A stretch of DNA of 42,167 nucleotides, taken from positions 1 through 42,167 of the forward strand of contig JAEWGO010000020.1 in the NCBI GenBank assembly GCA_023388255.1, given 5' to 3'. The position numbers were made by a program, and so were the translations under genes. Under the pieces are notes generated by a model. The model had not been told where the DNA came from and did not search any database. It saw nothing but the letters and a program-made list of their open reading frames with translations. Shown here one piece after another: positions 6,782 through 14,272 of this stretch (positions are counted from its first letter, which is position 1; each line of letters starts with the position of its first letter). The stretch is from Pseudomonadota bacterium (lineage in GTDB: Bacteria; Pseudomonadota; Gammaproteobacteria; Xanthomonadales; Rhodanobacteraceae).

Positions 6782-7828
6782 GTGCAGCAACGCAGCACTA
6801 CCAGCGGTCCGGCATGGCTGCCGCAGTTCTGCACCGCGCCGACGCTGTTCGCGGTGATGGTCGTTGCCGAACTGGTTGCGCTGGTCATCGTGCTCACACC
6901 GGAACCGCACTCGCGCGCGGCGTTGCCGCGGCTCGGCGTCGTCAGCGTCTACGCGCAATGGCTGGCGCTTCTGAATGCGGTCGTGTTGTGTTCGCTGCGC
7001 GGTGTGCTGCGGCGCCTCGACACGCGAGAAGGCTACCTCGTCGCGTGGCTGGTCAGTCTGCTGGTGACCGCATTGGCGAGCGCCGTGGTGTGCCAGATGG
7101 ACCAGGCGCTGGGCTTGGGGCTCAGCGTGCCGGTCGGCGAGGAACGCCGCTTCGTGTTCGCCAACACGGCGATCTGCGCGCTGATCGCCGCCGCACTGCT
7201 GCGCTACCTGTTCGTGCTGGAGCAGTGGCGCGAGCGCGTGCGCGCCGCGGCGAAGGCGCAGGTCGATGCATTGCAGGCGCGCATCCGTCCGCATTTCCTG
7301 TTCAACAGCATGAACACGATCGCCAGCCTGATCCGTACGCGCCCGGCCGAGGCCGAACGCACGGTGGAGGATCTGGCCGACCTGTTCCGCGCCGCGCTCG
7401 GTGCCGGCGAAGCGCACGGCACGCTCGGCGAAGAACTCGACCTGGTCCAGCGCTATCTGCACATCGAGCGCCTGCGCCTTGGCGATCGTCTCGATACAGA
7501 GGTCGACATCGACGATCTGCCGCGCGATTTCGTGTTGCCGCGCCTGTTGCTGCAGCCGTTGATCGAAAACGCGGTCTATCACGGCATCCAGCCGCGCGCG
7601 GATGGCGGCACGATCGTGGTGCGCGGGCGGCGCAGCGGCGATGGCATCGAGATCGTCATCGCCAATCCGCTGCCGACAGATGCGCCGGCACGCCGCAACG
7701 GCGTCGCGCTGGCCAACGTGCGTGCGCGCATCGAGTACCATTTCGGCGCCCGCGCCGACCTGCGCATCGAGCCCGGGCTGGACGCCTACACGGTTCGCCT
7801 TCGCCTGCCGGAGACGCTTGCCCGATGA
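6782..7828 (+). CDS. LytS/AlgZ-type sensor histidine kinase
   Basis: This gene encodes 348 residues. GTG 6782 is preferred over ATG 6758 because GGGGAG sits six bases upstream of it. About four transmembrane helices occupy residues 20-150. A His_kinase domain of the LytS/YehU class follows, with the phospho-accepting His171 in RIRPHFLFNSMNTI. The ATPase domain has the N-box PLIENAVYHGI and ends in ARIEYHFGA...VRLRLPE. The stop codon overlaps the ATG of the response regulator (ATGA). The arrangement of this kinase type, a LytTR regulator and hemC resembles algZ-algR-hemC of Pseudomonas and Xanthomonas. By that comparison it may be AlgZ (FimS), but I assign the family only. Confidence 0.9.
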   Translation: MQQRSTTSGPAWLPQFCTAPTLFAVMVVAELVALVIVLTPEPHSRAALPRLGVVSVYAQWLALLNAVVLCSLRGVLRRLDTREGYLVAWLVSLLVTALASAVVCQMDQALGLGLSVPVGEERRFVFANTAICALIAAALLRYLFVLEQWRERVRAAAKAQVDALQARIRPHFLFNSMNTIASLIRTRPAEAERTVEDLADLFRAALGAGEAHGTLGEELDLVQRYLHIERLRLGDRLDTEVDIDDLPRDFVLPRLLLQPLIENAVYHGIQPRADGGTIVVRGRRSGDGIEIVIANPLPTDAPARRNGVALANVRARIEYHFGARADLRIEPGLDAYTVRLRLPETLAR

Positions 7829-8559
7829 AAGTGCTGCTTGTCGACGACGAACCGCTGGCGCGCGAACGTCTCGCCGCACTGCTCGCCGACATCGGCGGCA
7901 TCGATATCGTCGGCGGCGCCGGCAACGGCCGCGAGGCATTGGAAGTGGCCGCGCGCGAGCGACCCGACCTGGTCCTGCTCGACATCCGCATGCCGGTCAT
8001 GGACGGTCTCGAAGCCGCGCGCCATCTCGACAGCTGGGACTCGCCGCCCGGCGTGATCTTCTGCACCGCCTATGAGGACCATGCTCTCGCCGCATTCGAG
8101 GCGAATGCGGTCGACTATCTGGTCAAGCCGGTGCGCGGCGATCGCCTGCGCGCCGCGCTGGACAAGGCGCGCCGTTTGAGCGGCACGCGTACGCATGAGC
8201 TGGCGCAGGCGGTCGAACCCGGCCGCACGCGCACGCACCTGTGCGCACGCGTGCGCGGCAGCCTGGTGCTGGTGCCGATTGCCGATATCCACTACCTGCT
8301 CGCCGAAGACAAGTACGTCGTCGTGCACCATGCCAGGGGCGAGGTGCTGATCGAGGAACCGCTGAAGTCGCTCGAAGACGAGTTCGAGGGCCGTTTCGTG
8401 CGCATCCATCGCAACTGCCTTGTCGCGCGTGCGCGCCTTGCCGGCCTCACGCGTGCGCCGGACGGACGCCTGTTCGCCAACGTCGATGGCGTGTCGGCCG
8501 AACTCGAGGTCAGCCGGCGCAACCTGCCGGCGTTGCGTCGCCTGGTGCGGTCGCTCTGA
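7825..8559 (+). CDS. LytTR-family response regulator (AlgR-like)
   Basis: This gene encodes 244 residues. The receiver domain (1-115) has the acidic pair in LLVDDEP, phospho-acceptor Asp53 in LLDIRMPVMDG, the conserved Thr in FCTAYEDHA and Lys in YLVKPVR. The C-terminal LytTR DNA-binding domain (about 140-240) shows IHYLLAEDKYVVVHHARGE, EEPLKSLEDEF and FVRIHRNCLVAR. It partners the kinase just upstream, with a four-base overlap. Regulators of this type bind promoter DNA in response to phosphorylation; in pseudomonads AlgR controls alginate, type IV pili and virulence, a role not shown here. Confidence 0.93.
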   Translation: MKVLLVDDEPLARERLAALLADIGGIDIVGGAGNGREALEVAARERPDLVLLDIRMPVMDGLEAARHLDSWDSPPGVIFCTAYEDHALAAFEANAVDYLVKPVRGDRLRAALDKARRLSGTRTHELAQAVEPGRTRTHLCARVRGSLVLVPIADIHYLLAEDKYVVVHHARGEVLIEEPLKSLEDEFEGRFVRIHRNCLVARARLAGLTRAPDGRLFANVDGVSAELEVSRRNLPALRRLVRSL

Positions 8560-8677
8560 AAGCACGCGGCTGCGACATGCGCGCGCAGGGTTCCGGTCCG
8601 ATCAGGGTTTGCGCATACACTTTGTTCCATGCGCACCGCGAGTGCGTCAGTCGACCCTACCGGACTTTGGTTTCCGC

Positions 8678-9601
8678 ATGACCGCCATCAACACGCTGCG
8701 CATCGCCACGCGCCAGAGCGCGCTCGCGCTGTGGCAGGCCGAACACGTCGCCGCGCGCCTGCGCGCGCTGCACGCGAACCTCAAGGTCGAACTGGTGCCG
8801 ATGACCACGCGCGGCGACCAGATCATCGATCGCCCGCTCGCCGCGATCGGCGGCAAGGGCCTGTTCCTGAAGGAACTCGAAGTCGCGATGCTGGAACAGC
8901 GCGCCGACATCGCGGTGCATTCGTTCAAGGACGTGCCGATGGAACTGGAGCCCGGCTTCGCGATCGGCGCCGTGCTCGAACGCGCCGATGCGGCCGACGC
9001 GTTCATCAGCACCGCGTATGCGCGGCTCGCCGAACTGCCGCACGGCGCGCGCGTCGGCACTTCGTCGCTGCGGCGGCAGGCGCAGTTGCGCGCGCTGCGG
9101 CCGGACCTGCATCTGCTCGACCTGCGCGGCAACGTCAACACGCGCCTCGCGCGGCTCGATGCCGGCGACTACGACGCGATCATCCTCGCCTGTGCCGGCA
9201 TCGAACGACTCGGCCTCGGCGGGCGCATCAGCGAACGGCTCGCCGCGCCGGGCTGGTTGCCGGCGGTGGCGCAGGGAGCGATCGCGGTCGAATGCCGCAT
9301 CGGCGACGCGGCCACGCTGGATCTGCTGCGCGGCCTCGACGATGAAACAACGCATCGCTGCGTCGCCGCCGAGCGCGCGATGAACCTGCGCCTGCACGGC
9401 AGCTGCAACGTGCCGATCGCCGGGTATTGCGTGGAAACGGAAGCGGGGCTTGCGTTGTGGGGATTGGTCGGCGACGCGCAGGACGGACGCCTGATCCGCG
9501 CCGAGGCGCATGGTGAACGCGATGACCCGCAAGGCTTGGGCGATCGTGTCGCCGCGATGCTGCGCGAGCGCGGCGCGGACGAGATCCTGCGGCGCGGGTG
9601 A
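8678..9601 (+). CDS. hemC: Porphobilinogen deaminase (hydroxymethylbilane synthase)
   Basis: This gene encodes 307 residues, standard for HemC. The enzyme polymerises four porphobilinogen units into hydroxymethylbilane in the heme pathway. Key residues are visible: Asp85 in HSFKDVP, the Arg-rich substrate pocket (GTSSLRRQAQ, LRGNVNTRL) and Cys243 in HGSCNVPIAGY, which carries the dipyrromethane cofactor. ATG 8678 starts the conserved LRIATRQSALALWQ. A stretch of 118 bases separates it from the AlgR-like gene, with a CATACACT -10-like motif near 8616, so it may have its own promoter. Confidence 0.97.
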   Translation: MTAINTLRIATRQSALALWQAEHVAARLRALHANLKVELVPMTTRGDQIIDRPLAAIGGKGLFLKELEVAMLEQRADIAVHSFKDVPMELEPGFAIGAVLERADAADAFISTAYARLAELPHGARVGTSSLRRQAQLRALRPDLHLLDLRGNVNTRLARLDAGDYDAIILACAGIERLGLGGRISERLAAPGWLPAVAQGAIAVECRIGDAATLDLLRGLDDETTHRCVAAERAMNLRLHGSCNVPIAGYCVETEAGLALWGLVGDAQDGRLIRAEAHGERDDPQGLGDRVAAMLRERGADEILRRG

Positions 9602-9723
9602 GGGATCGCTCGAACACACTGTCAGTGGAAGGCTGCGCGAATCGCCCGTCGACACCTCAGGGGAACGGAGGGTGAGGGCGCTCTCGATCCGCCTTCCGCA
9701 CCATCTCTCCAACCGTCAAACCG

Positions 9724-9750
9724 AGCCTCCCCCGCGAAAAGGGGGAGGCT
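9724..9750. terminator. Intrinsic terminator between hemC and the DUF481 gene
   Basis: AGCCTCCCCC and GGGGGAGGCT form a perfect 10-bp stem (9724-9733/9741-9750) with loop GCGAAAA, between two convergent genes. T-rich tails are short on both sides. It is likely to serve both directions. Confidence 0.75.
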
Positions 9751-9758
9751 TCAAAACG

Positions 9759-10568
9759 TCAGTGGCCGAAGTTGTAGACGAGGTTCGTCGTCATCAGCTG
9801 GTCGGTCTTCTTGAGGCCGAGCGCAACTTCCGAGTTGTGGCGCACCTGGTAGCCGACCTTGAGCGCGAGCTTCTTGCTCATGTCGACCTGCAGGCCGGCA
9901 TCGTTCTGCAGGAAGGTGTTGTTGCTGCCCGCTTCGACCAGCAGCGTGTCGACGAACGAGACGGTGTCGGTGAAGGTGTGCTTGTAGGCCATCAGGCCGC
10001 GACCGACGAGTTCGCCTTCGGAGCTGAAGCTGTGGCGCACCAGGGTATTGTCGGGATTGAGTTCCGGACCGAAGGCGTCAACCTGCTTGTAGCGCTTGTA
10101 ACCCGGGCCGACTTCGAACGACAGCTCGTTGACCTGGTTCTTCAGCACCGTGTAGCCGTAGCCGATCGAGACGACGGCCTGATAGTCGAACGGCGAGAAA
10201 TCGTCGTTTTCGTAGCGCCCGGCGCCGACGATGTAACTGCGTTCGTCGAGCTTGTAACCCATCGACGCTCCGACTTCGTAGCGGTTCGAGGTCAGGTCGT
10301 AGCTGTTGCCGTTCACGATCTGGCCGTTCACTACCGACTGGGTCTTGACCTCGCCCTTGCTGCGCAGCGCGGTCAGGTAGAAATTGTCCTTCCAGGTGTC
10401 GTCTTCCTTGGCGAACTGCAGCTTCGCATTGAGATTTTCGGACTTTGCGTTGCCGCGCGCGGCGGCGAAACCGGCTTCGCCGGAACCGGACCAGGTGCCG
10501 TCGTTATCGGCGAACGCGGTCATCGGCAGCGCAGCCAGCAAGGCAAGCGGAATCAGCATCTTGTTCAT
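9759..10568 (-). CDS. DUF481 family outer-membrane-type protein
   Basis: This gene encodes 269 residues. ATG 10568 has an AGGAC ribosome binding site and opens a signal peptide (MNKMLIPLALLAALPMTAFA, cut before DN). The mature protein shows the DUF481 pattern: repeated amphipathic beta-strands with alternating aromatic residues (WSGSGEAGFAAARGNAKSEN, YEVGASMGYKLDERSYIVGA) and a C-terminal aromatic strand (TNLVYNFGH), as in salt-induced outer membrane proteins such as YdiY. About 10-12 strands could form a beta-barrel in the outer membrane. No ligand is known. Upstream lie a terminator-like hairpin (10602-10627) and two identical 11-bp repeats. Confidence 0.88.
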   Translation of the reverse strand: MNKMLIPLALLAALPMTAFADNDGTWSGSGEAGFAAARGNAKSENLNAKLQFAKEDDTWKDNFYLTALRSKGEVKTQSVVNGQIVNGNSYDLTSNRYEVGASMGYKLDERSYIVGAGRYENDDFSPFDYQAVVSIGYGYTVLKNQVNELSFEVGPGYKRYKQVDAFGPELNPDNTLVRHSFSSEGELVGRGLMAYKHTFTDTVSFVDTLLVEAGSNNTFLQNDAGLQVDMSKKLALKVGYQVRHNSEVALGLKKTDQLMTTNLVYNFGH

Positions 10569-10601
10569 GTTCTGGATCGTCCTTTCTCGGGGATTTGCGG
10601 C

Positions 10602-10627
10602 AAAAAAAAGCCGCAATCGAATGCGGC
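10602..10627 (-). terminator. Rho-independent terminator-like hairpin upstream of the DUF481 gene
   Basis: On the - strand GCCGCA, a six-base loop and TGCGGC (10627-10610) are followed directly by eight T residues. It is 88 bases past the last gene of the molybdoenzyme operon and only 33 bases before the DUF481 start. It therefore ends the operon, or acts as an attenuator in the DUF481 leader, or both. Confidence 0.75.
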
Positions 10628-10662
10628 TGCCGCGATGGTTGAGCACGCGCACTAAACGTCGC

Positions 10663-10695
10663 GTGAATGTTCAGATTTCATTTTGTGAATGTTCA
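10663..10695. promoter_or_regulatory. Pair of identical 11-bp sites, candidate operator
   Basis: GTGAATGTTCA occurs at 10663-10673 and again at 10685-10695. The 22-bp offset equals two helical turns. Each copy holds the partial palindrome TGAA-TG-TTCA. A weak - strand promoter (TTGTGA, 17 bases, AAATCT) overlaps the pair. This looks like a cooperative repressor or activator site for the DUF481 gene. The regulator is unknown. Confidence 0.45.
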
Positions 10696-10714
10696 TCACA
10701 AGTGCGCATGGCGA

Positions 10715-11731
10715 TCAACGCGCGTAGTACGCCATCACCGCATGCTTCGCCTCGGCAAAAAACAGCCAGCGTTCGAAGAACAGGCCGAGCACGCCGCTGG
10801 CGAGAGCGAGCCAGACCGCGACGGGCTGCATGGCGGGCACCATGAAACCAAGCAATGCGAGCAGGGCTGGAATCGCGAATGCGGCGAGCAGCGCGATCAC
10901 ACGCAGTTTGCGCCCATGCTTGCGCGCGAGCACGAAGCCCATTTCGTGCGTGAGGTAGTTCTGCTCCGTATGCGGTTGCTCGAAGCTGCGCACGTTGCCG
11001 AGTGCGTCCAGTCCGGTGGCGTGTCCGGCATCGCGCGCAGCCAATGCATCGATCGCGCGCCAGTAGGACGACTTCAGCCATGCCGCGCTCATCGCGAGCG
11101 CGATCACGACCAGCAGCAGCGTGCGCGTATCGCGCACCGGCAGCCAGCCACCGAGAGAGGTGGTGCCGGCCGCGAGCAACAGCGCGCCACCGTACACGCC
11201 GAGCAGAAGATAGGCGGGGACCACATGGCGCAGGCGCCACGCCGCGATCGGTTTCAGGCTGGCATAGATGTTTGCGGTGCAGAACACCGTCAACGCCGCA
11301 CCCGCACACAGTGCGACGCCGAGCAGGCGAGGCGCGATTGCGTAAGGCAAAGCCGGTCGCGCGCCGAACCGTTCCCCCACACGCTGTGCGAGAAGCGCGA
11401 GGGCAGGCACGAACGTGAGCAGGGCCAGCACGCCTTCGCGCGACAGCCACGACGTGCGCCATTGCGACAGTGCGCGCCATGCACGCTGCGGTTGGCCGAG
11501 ATGGCCGAGCGAACACAGCAGGCCGGCGCTAACGAGCACGAAGGCGAGCAGCAATCCGGTCGACGACACGAATGGCGCCTGGCACGGCGCCAGCGTGATG
11601 CCGGAGACGCCAGGCGCGCCGCGCGGAGCGCACACCGGGCCGATCGCGAATCCAAGCCCGATCAGGAACCACACGCCATAGCCGAGGCCGGACAATACGG
11701 TGAAACAGATGATCGAGAAGGTCGGCCGCAT
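10715..11731 (-). CDS. soeC: Membrane anchor subunit of molybdoenzyme (DmsC/NrfD family, SoeC-like)
   Basis: This 338-residue integral membrane protein has eight or nine hydrophobic helices, starting with FSIICFTVLSGLGYGVWFLI and including the DmsC-like motif LGHLGQPQRAWRAL. It anchors the catalytic and ferredoxin subunits and exchanges electrons with quinone. It is the last gene of the operon, 13 bases after the ferredoxin gene. DmsC-type anchors occur in DMSO reductase and in SoeABC sulfite dehydrogenase. The family is clear, but soeC rests on the type of catalytic subunit and operon and is inference. Confidence 0.85.
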   Translation of the reverse strand: MRPTFSIICFTVLSGLGYGVWFLIGLGFAIGPVCAPRGAPGVSGITLAPCQAPFVSSTGLLLAFVLVSAGLLCSLGHLGQPQRAWRALSQWRTSWLSREGVLALLTFVPALALLAQRVGERFGARPALPYAIAPRLLGVALCAGAALTVFCTANIYASLKPIAAWRLRHVVPAYLLLGVYGGALLLAAGTTSLGGWLPVRDTRTLLLVVIALAMSAAWLKSSYWRAIDALAARDAGHATGLDALGNVRSFEQPHTEQNYLTHEMGFVLARKHGRKLRVIALLAAFAIPALLALLGFMVPAMQPVAVWLALASGVLGLFFERWLFFAEAKHAVMAYYAR

Positions 11732-11744
11732 GCGATGAACGTCC

Positions 11745-12506
11745 TCAGCGCGACAGAGCGCGGTCGAGCCAGCGCAGAACGCCGGGCAGCTTTTCGCGGT
11801 CGAGCGCTTCCTCGCGCGTTGCCGATGTGGCGGTCCTGTCGCTGCATCCCTCTCTCCGTGGTCGCGGCGGCAGATAACGGTTCACGGGTTTGTAGTCGAA
11901 TTCCGGCATCAGCGAGTAGCCGTCACGGTCAGCGACGAGTTTCGAGACCGCCGAATCGGCGTCGCCGAGATCGCCAAAGTGGCGTGCGCGGGTCGGACAC
12001 GCCATCACGCATGCAGGCTGGCGGTCTGCTTCGTCGAGTGTCTCGTTGTAGATGCGATCGACGCACAAGGTGCATTTCTGCATCGTGCCTTTCTGCGTGC
12101 TGTATTCGCGCGCACCGTACGGGCATGCCCACGAGCACAGCTGGCAACCGATGCACTTGTCCGCATCGACCAGCACGATGCCGTCCTCGGCGCGCTTGTA
12201 GCTGGCGCCGGTCGGGCACACGGTTACGCACGCCGGCGTTTCGCAATGCAGGCACGAGCGCGGGAAGTGGACGGTCAGTTCGCGCTTGCCCTGTTCCGCC
12301 TGCTGCTCGATCGCATAGCTGTGCACGCGGTTGAACCACACGCCATTCGGCTCGGCACCATACGCATCCTTGTCCGGCAGCGGCCCGAACTCGCCACCGT
12401 CGTTCCATTCCTTGCACGCGACTGCGCAGGCGTGGCAGCCGACGCAGGTGTCGAGGTCGATGACGAGGCCGAGCTTGCGCGTGGCGGGCGGCGGGAGCGA
12501 GGTCAT
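11745..12506 (-). CDS. soeB: Four-cluster [4Fe-4S] ferredoxin subunit of molybdoenzyme (SoeB/DmsB-like)
   Basis: This gene encodes 253 residues. Four cysteine groups can be read in order: CVGCHACAVAC near residue 21, CLHCETPACVTVC near 85, CIGCQLCSWAC near 118 and CTLCVDR with a downstream CVMAC near 145-169. This is the pattern of DmsB/PhsB/TtrB electron-transfer subunits with four [4Fe-4S] clusters. It carries electrons between the molybdenum subunit and the membrane anchor. The start codon overlaps the stop of the permease gene by four bases, implying translational coupling. The last 45 residues are charged and variable. There is no Tat signal, so it should face the cytoplasm or be carried by a partner. 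Confidence 0.9.
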   Translation of the reverse strand: MTSLPPPATRKLGLVIDLDTCVGCHACAVACKEWNDGGEFGPLPDKDAYGAEPNGVWFNRVHSYAIEQQAEQGKRELTVHFPRSCLHCETPACVTVCPTGASYKRAEDGIVLVDADKCIGCQLCSWACPYGAREYSTQKGTMQKCTLCVDRIYNETLDEADRQPACVMACPTRARHFGDLGDADSAVSKLVADRDGYSLMPEFDYKPVNRYLPPRPRREGCSDRTATSATREEALDREKLPGVLRWLDRALSR

Positions 12507-14272
12507 GGCTGCAGCGGCCAGAAGTGCGGGATGAGGATCATCGACAGAACGCAGAACAATGCGATCAGCGGAATGCCGATCTTCATGAAATCGGTGAAGC
12601 GGTAGCCTCCGGCATAGTAGACCATCGTGTTGGTCGGGTAGCCGACCGGCGTGGCGAACGAGGTCGCCGCGGCGAACGCGACCGCGATGACGAACGGCCT
12701 CGGATCGGCGTTCACCGAATGGGCGACTGAAATCGCGATGCCGACCATCAGCACGACCGACGGGTTGTGGCCCATCAGCTCGGTCAGCAATGCGGTCAAC
12801 AGGTACACCATCAGCAGCGCGGCGAGAGGGCCGTGAGAGCCGACCAGTTGCATGCCGGCCTCGACCAGGTGCCGCGACAGGCCGCTGTTCTCGATCGCCG
12901 TGCCGAGCGGCAGGATCGCTGCGAGCAGCACCACGATCTTCCAGTCCATGCCTTCATACAGATCCTTGCGGCCGAAGCAGCCGGCGATCGCCATCGCCAC
13001 CGCGCCGGCGATTGCCGCGACGGGGATCGGCAACCAATGCATGCCGGACACCACGACCACGGCGACCATGATCGCGATCGCGGCCAATGCGCGTCGCGGT
13101 GTTCGCCGCATGTCCTCGCGTTCGCTCAGCACGACGAACCGTTCGTCGCCGCGCAGCGAGGCCAGCGCCGATTCGCCGGCGAGCAGCAGCAGCACGTCGC
13201 CGGCGGCGAGGCGCACGTCCTTGAGTTTTTCGCGCAGCACGCGGCCGCGGCGCTGGATCGCCAGCGCGATCGCATCGTGCCGGTGCAGGACATCGAGATC
13301 GCCGAGCGTGCGGCCATCGATCGCGCTGTCGTCCGGCCGGATCATCGCTTCGACCAGCACGCGCGCCTCGCCGTGGTCGGGGCCGTAGCGGTTCTCGGGA
13401 TCGAGTTCGAGGTCGGCGCGCGCGCGCAAATCCTCGATGCGCTCCCAGTCGCCGCGCACCAGCAGCACGTCGCCGGCTTCCAGTTGCTGCGAACGGGGTG
13501 ACCACATGTGTTCGTCGCCGCGCAGCAATTCGAGCGGATAGACGCCGTGCTTCTCGCCGAGGCGCGCATCGGCGATGGTCTGGCCGACCAGCGGCGAGGT
13601 CGGTTTCAGCTTGAGCTCGGTCACGTATTTTCCGATCTCCGCCTCCGCCGGCGCGTTCGGATGGATCTCGCGTGGCAGCAGCCAGCGTCCGATCAGCATC
13701 AGGTAGGTGATGCCGACCACCGCCAGCAGCGCACCCATGCGGGTGAACTCGAACACGCCGAACGGCGGCAAGCCATGCTTCTGCGCGAGACTGTCGGCGA
13801 GCAGGTTCGATGAGGTGCCGATCAAGGTACACACGCCGCCCATCTGTGCCGCGTACGCCATCGGCAACAGCACGCGCGCGGGCGAGGTGCCGCTGCGCTC
13901 GCATACGCGCAACGCCAGCGGCAGGAAGGTCGCAACCAGTGCGATGTTCTTCACGAACGCGCCCATCGGTGCGATCGCCAGCATCAATGCGAGCGTCAGC
14001 AGCCACGGCCGGCGGATGCGCGACAGCAGGCGCCCGAGCGGTTCCAGCGCGCCGGAGCGCTCGATGCCGATGCTGAGCGCGAACATCGCGGCGACGGTCA
14101 CGGTCGCCTCGTTGCTGAATCCGGCCAGCGCCTCGCCCGGCGAGACGAGTCCGAGCACGACCAGCAGCACCAGCACGATCAGCGCGACCAGATCGATGCG
14201 CACCTTCTCGCTGGCGAACAGCGCGATCGCACCGATCACGATGCCGAGCGTAAGCCACGCCGGCATCGTCAT
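12503..14272 (-). CDS. SLC13-family anion permease with two TrkA-C (RCK_C) domains
   Basis: This gene encodes 589 residues. The N-terminal half has about six helices with the conserved NEATVTVAAMFALSIGIE and IGTSSNLLADSL segments. A central cytosolic part has two RCK_C/TrkA-C domains, about 205-275 (PTSPLVGQTIADARL...DVLLVRGDWERI) and 305-375 (AIDGRTLGDLDVL...DVLLLLAGESAL). A second transporter half ends in TSFATPVGYPTNTMVYYAGG. SLC13/DASS relatives of this layout move sulfate or other divalent anions. It overlaps the genes on both sides by four bases, so it is an integral part of the molybdoenzyme operon. If the enzyme oxidises sulfite, a sulfate or sulfite transport role is attractive, but it is inferred. 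Confidence 0.9.
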   Translation of the reverse strand: MTMPAWLTLGIVIGAIALFASEKVRIDLVALIVLVLLVVLGLVSPGEALAGFSNEATVTVAAMFALSIGIERSGALEPLGRLLSRIRRPWLLTLALMLAIAPMGAFVKNIALVATFLPLALRVCERSGTSPARVLLPMAYAAQMGGVCTLIGTSSNLLADSLAQKHGLPPFGVFEFTRMGALLAVVGITYLMLIGRWLLPREIHPNAPAEAEIGKYVTELKLKPTSPLVGQTIADARLGEKHGVYPLELLRGDEHMWSPRSQQLEAGDVLLVRGDWERIEDLRARADLELDPENRYGPDHGEARVLVEAMIRPDDSAIDGRTLGDLDVLHRHDAIALAIQRRGRVLREKLKDVRLAAGDVLLLLAGESALASLRGDERFVVLSEREDMRRTPRRALAAIAIMVAVVVVSGMHWLPIPVAAIAGAVAMAIAGCFGRKDLYEGMDWKIVVLLAAILPLGTAIENSGLSRHLVEAGMQLVGSHGPLAALLMVYLLTALLTELMGHNPSVVLMVGIAISVAHSVNADPRPFVIAVAFAAATSFATPVGYPTNTMVYYAGGYRFTDFMKIGIPLIALFCVLSMILIPHFWPLQP

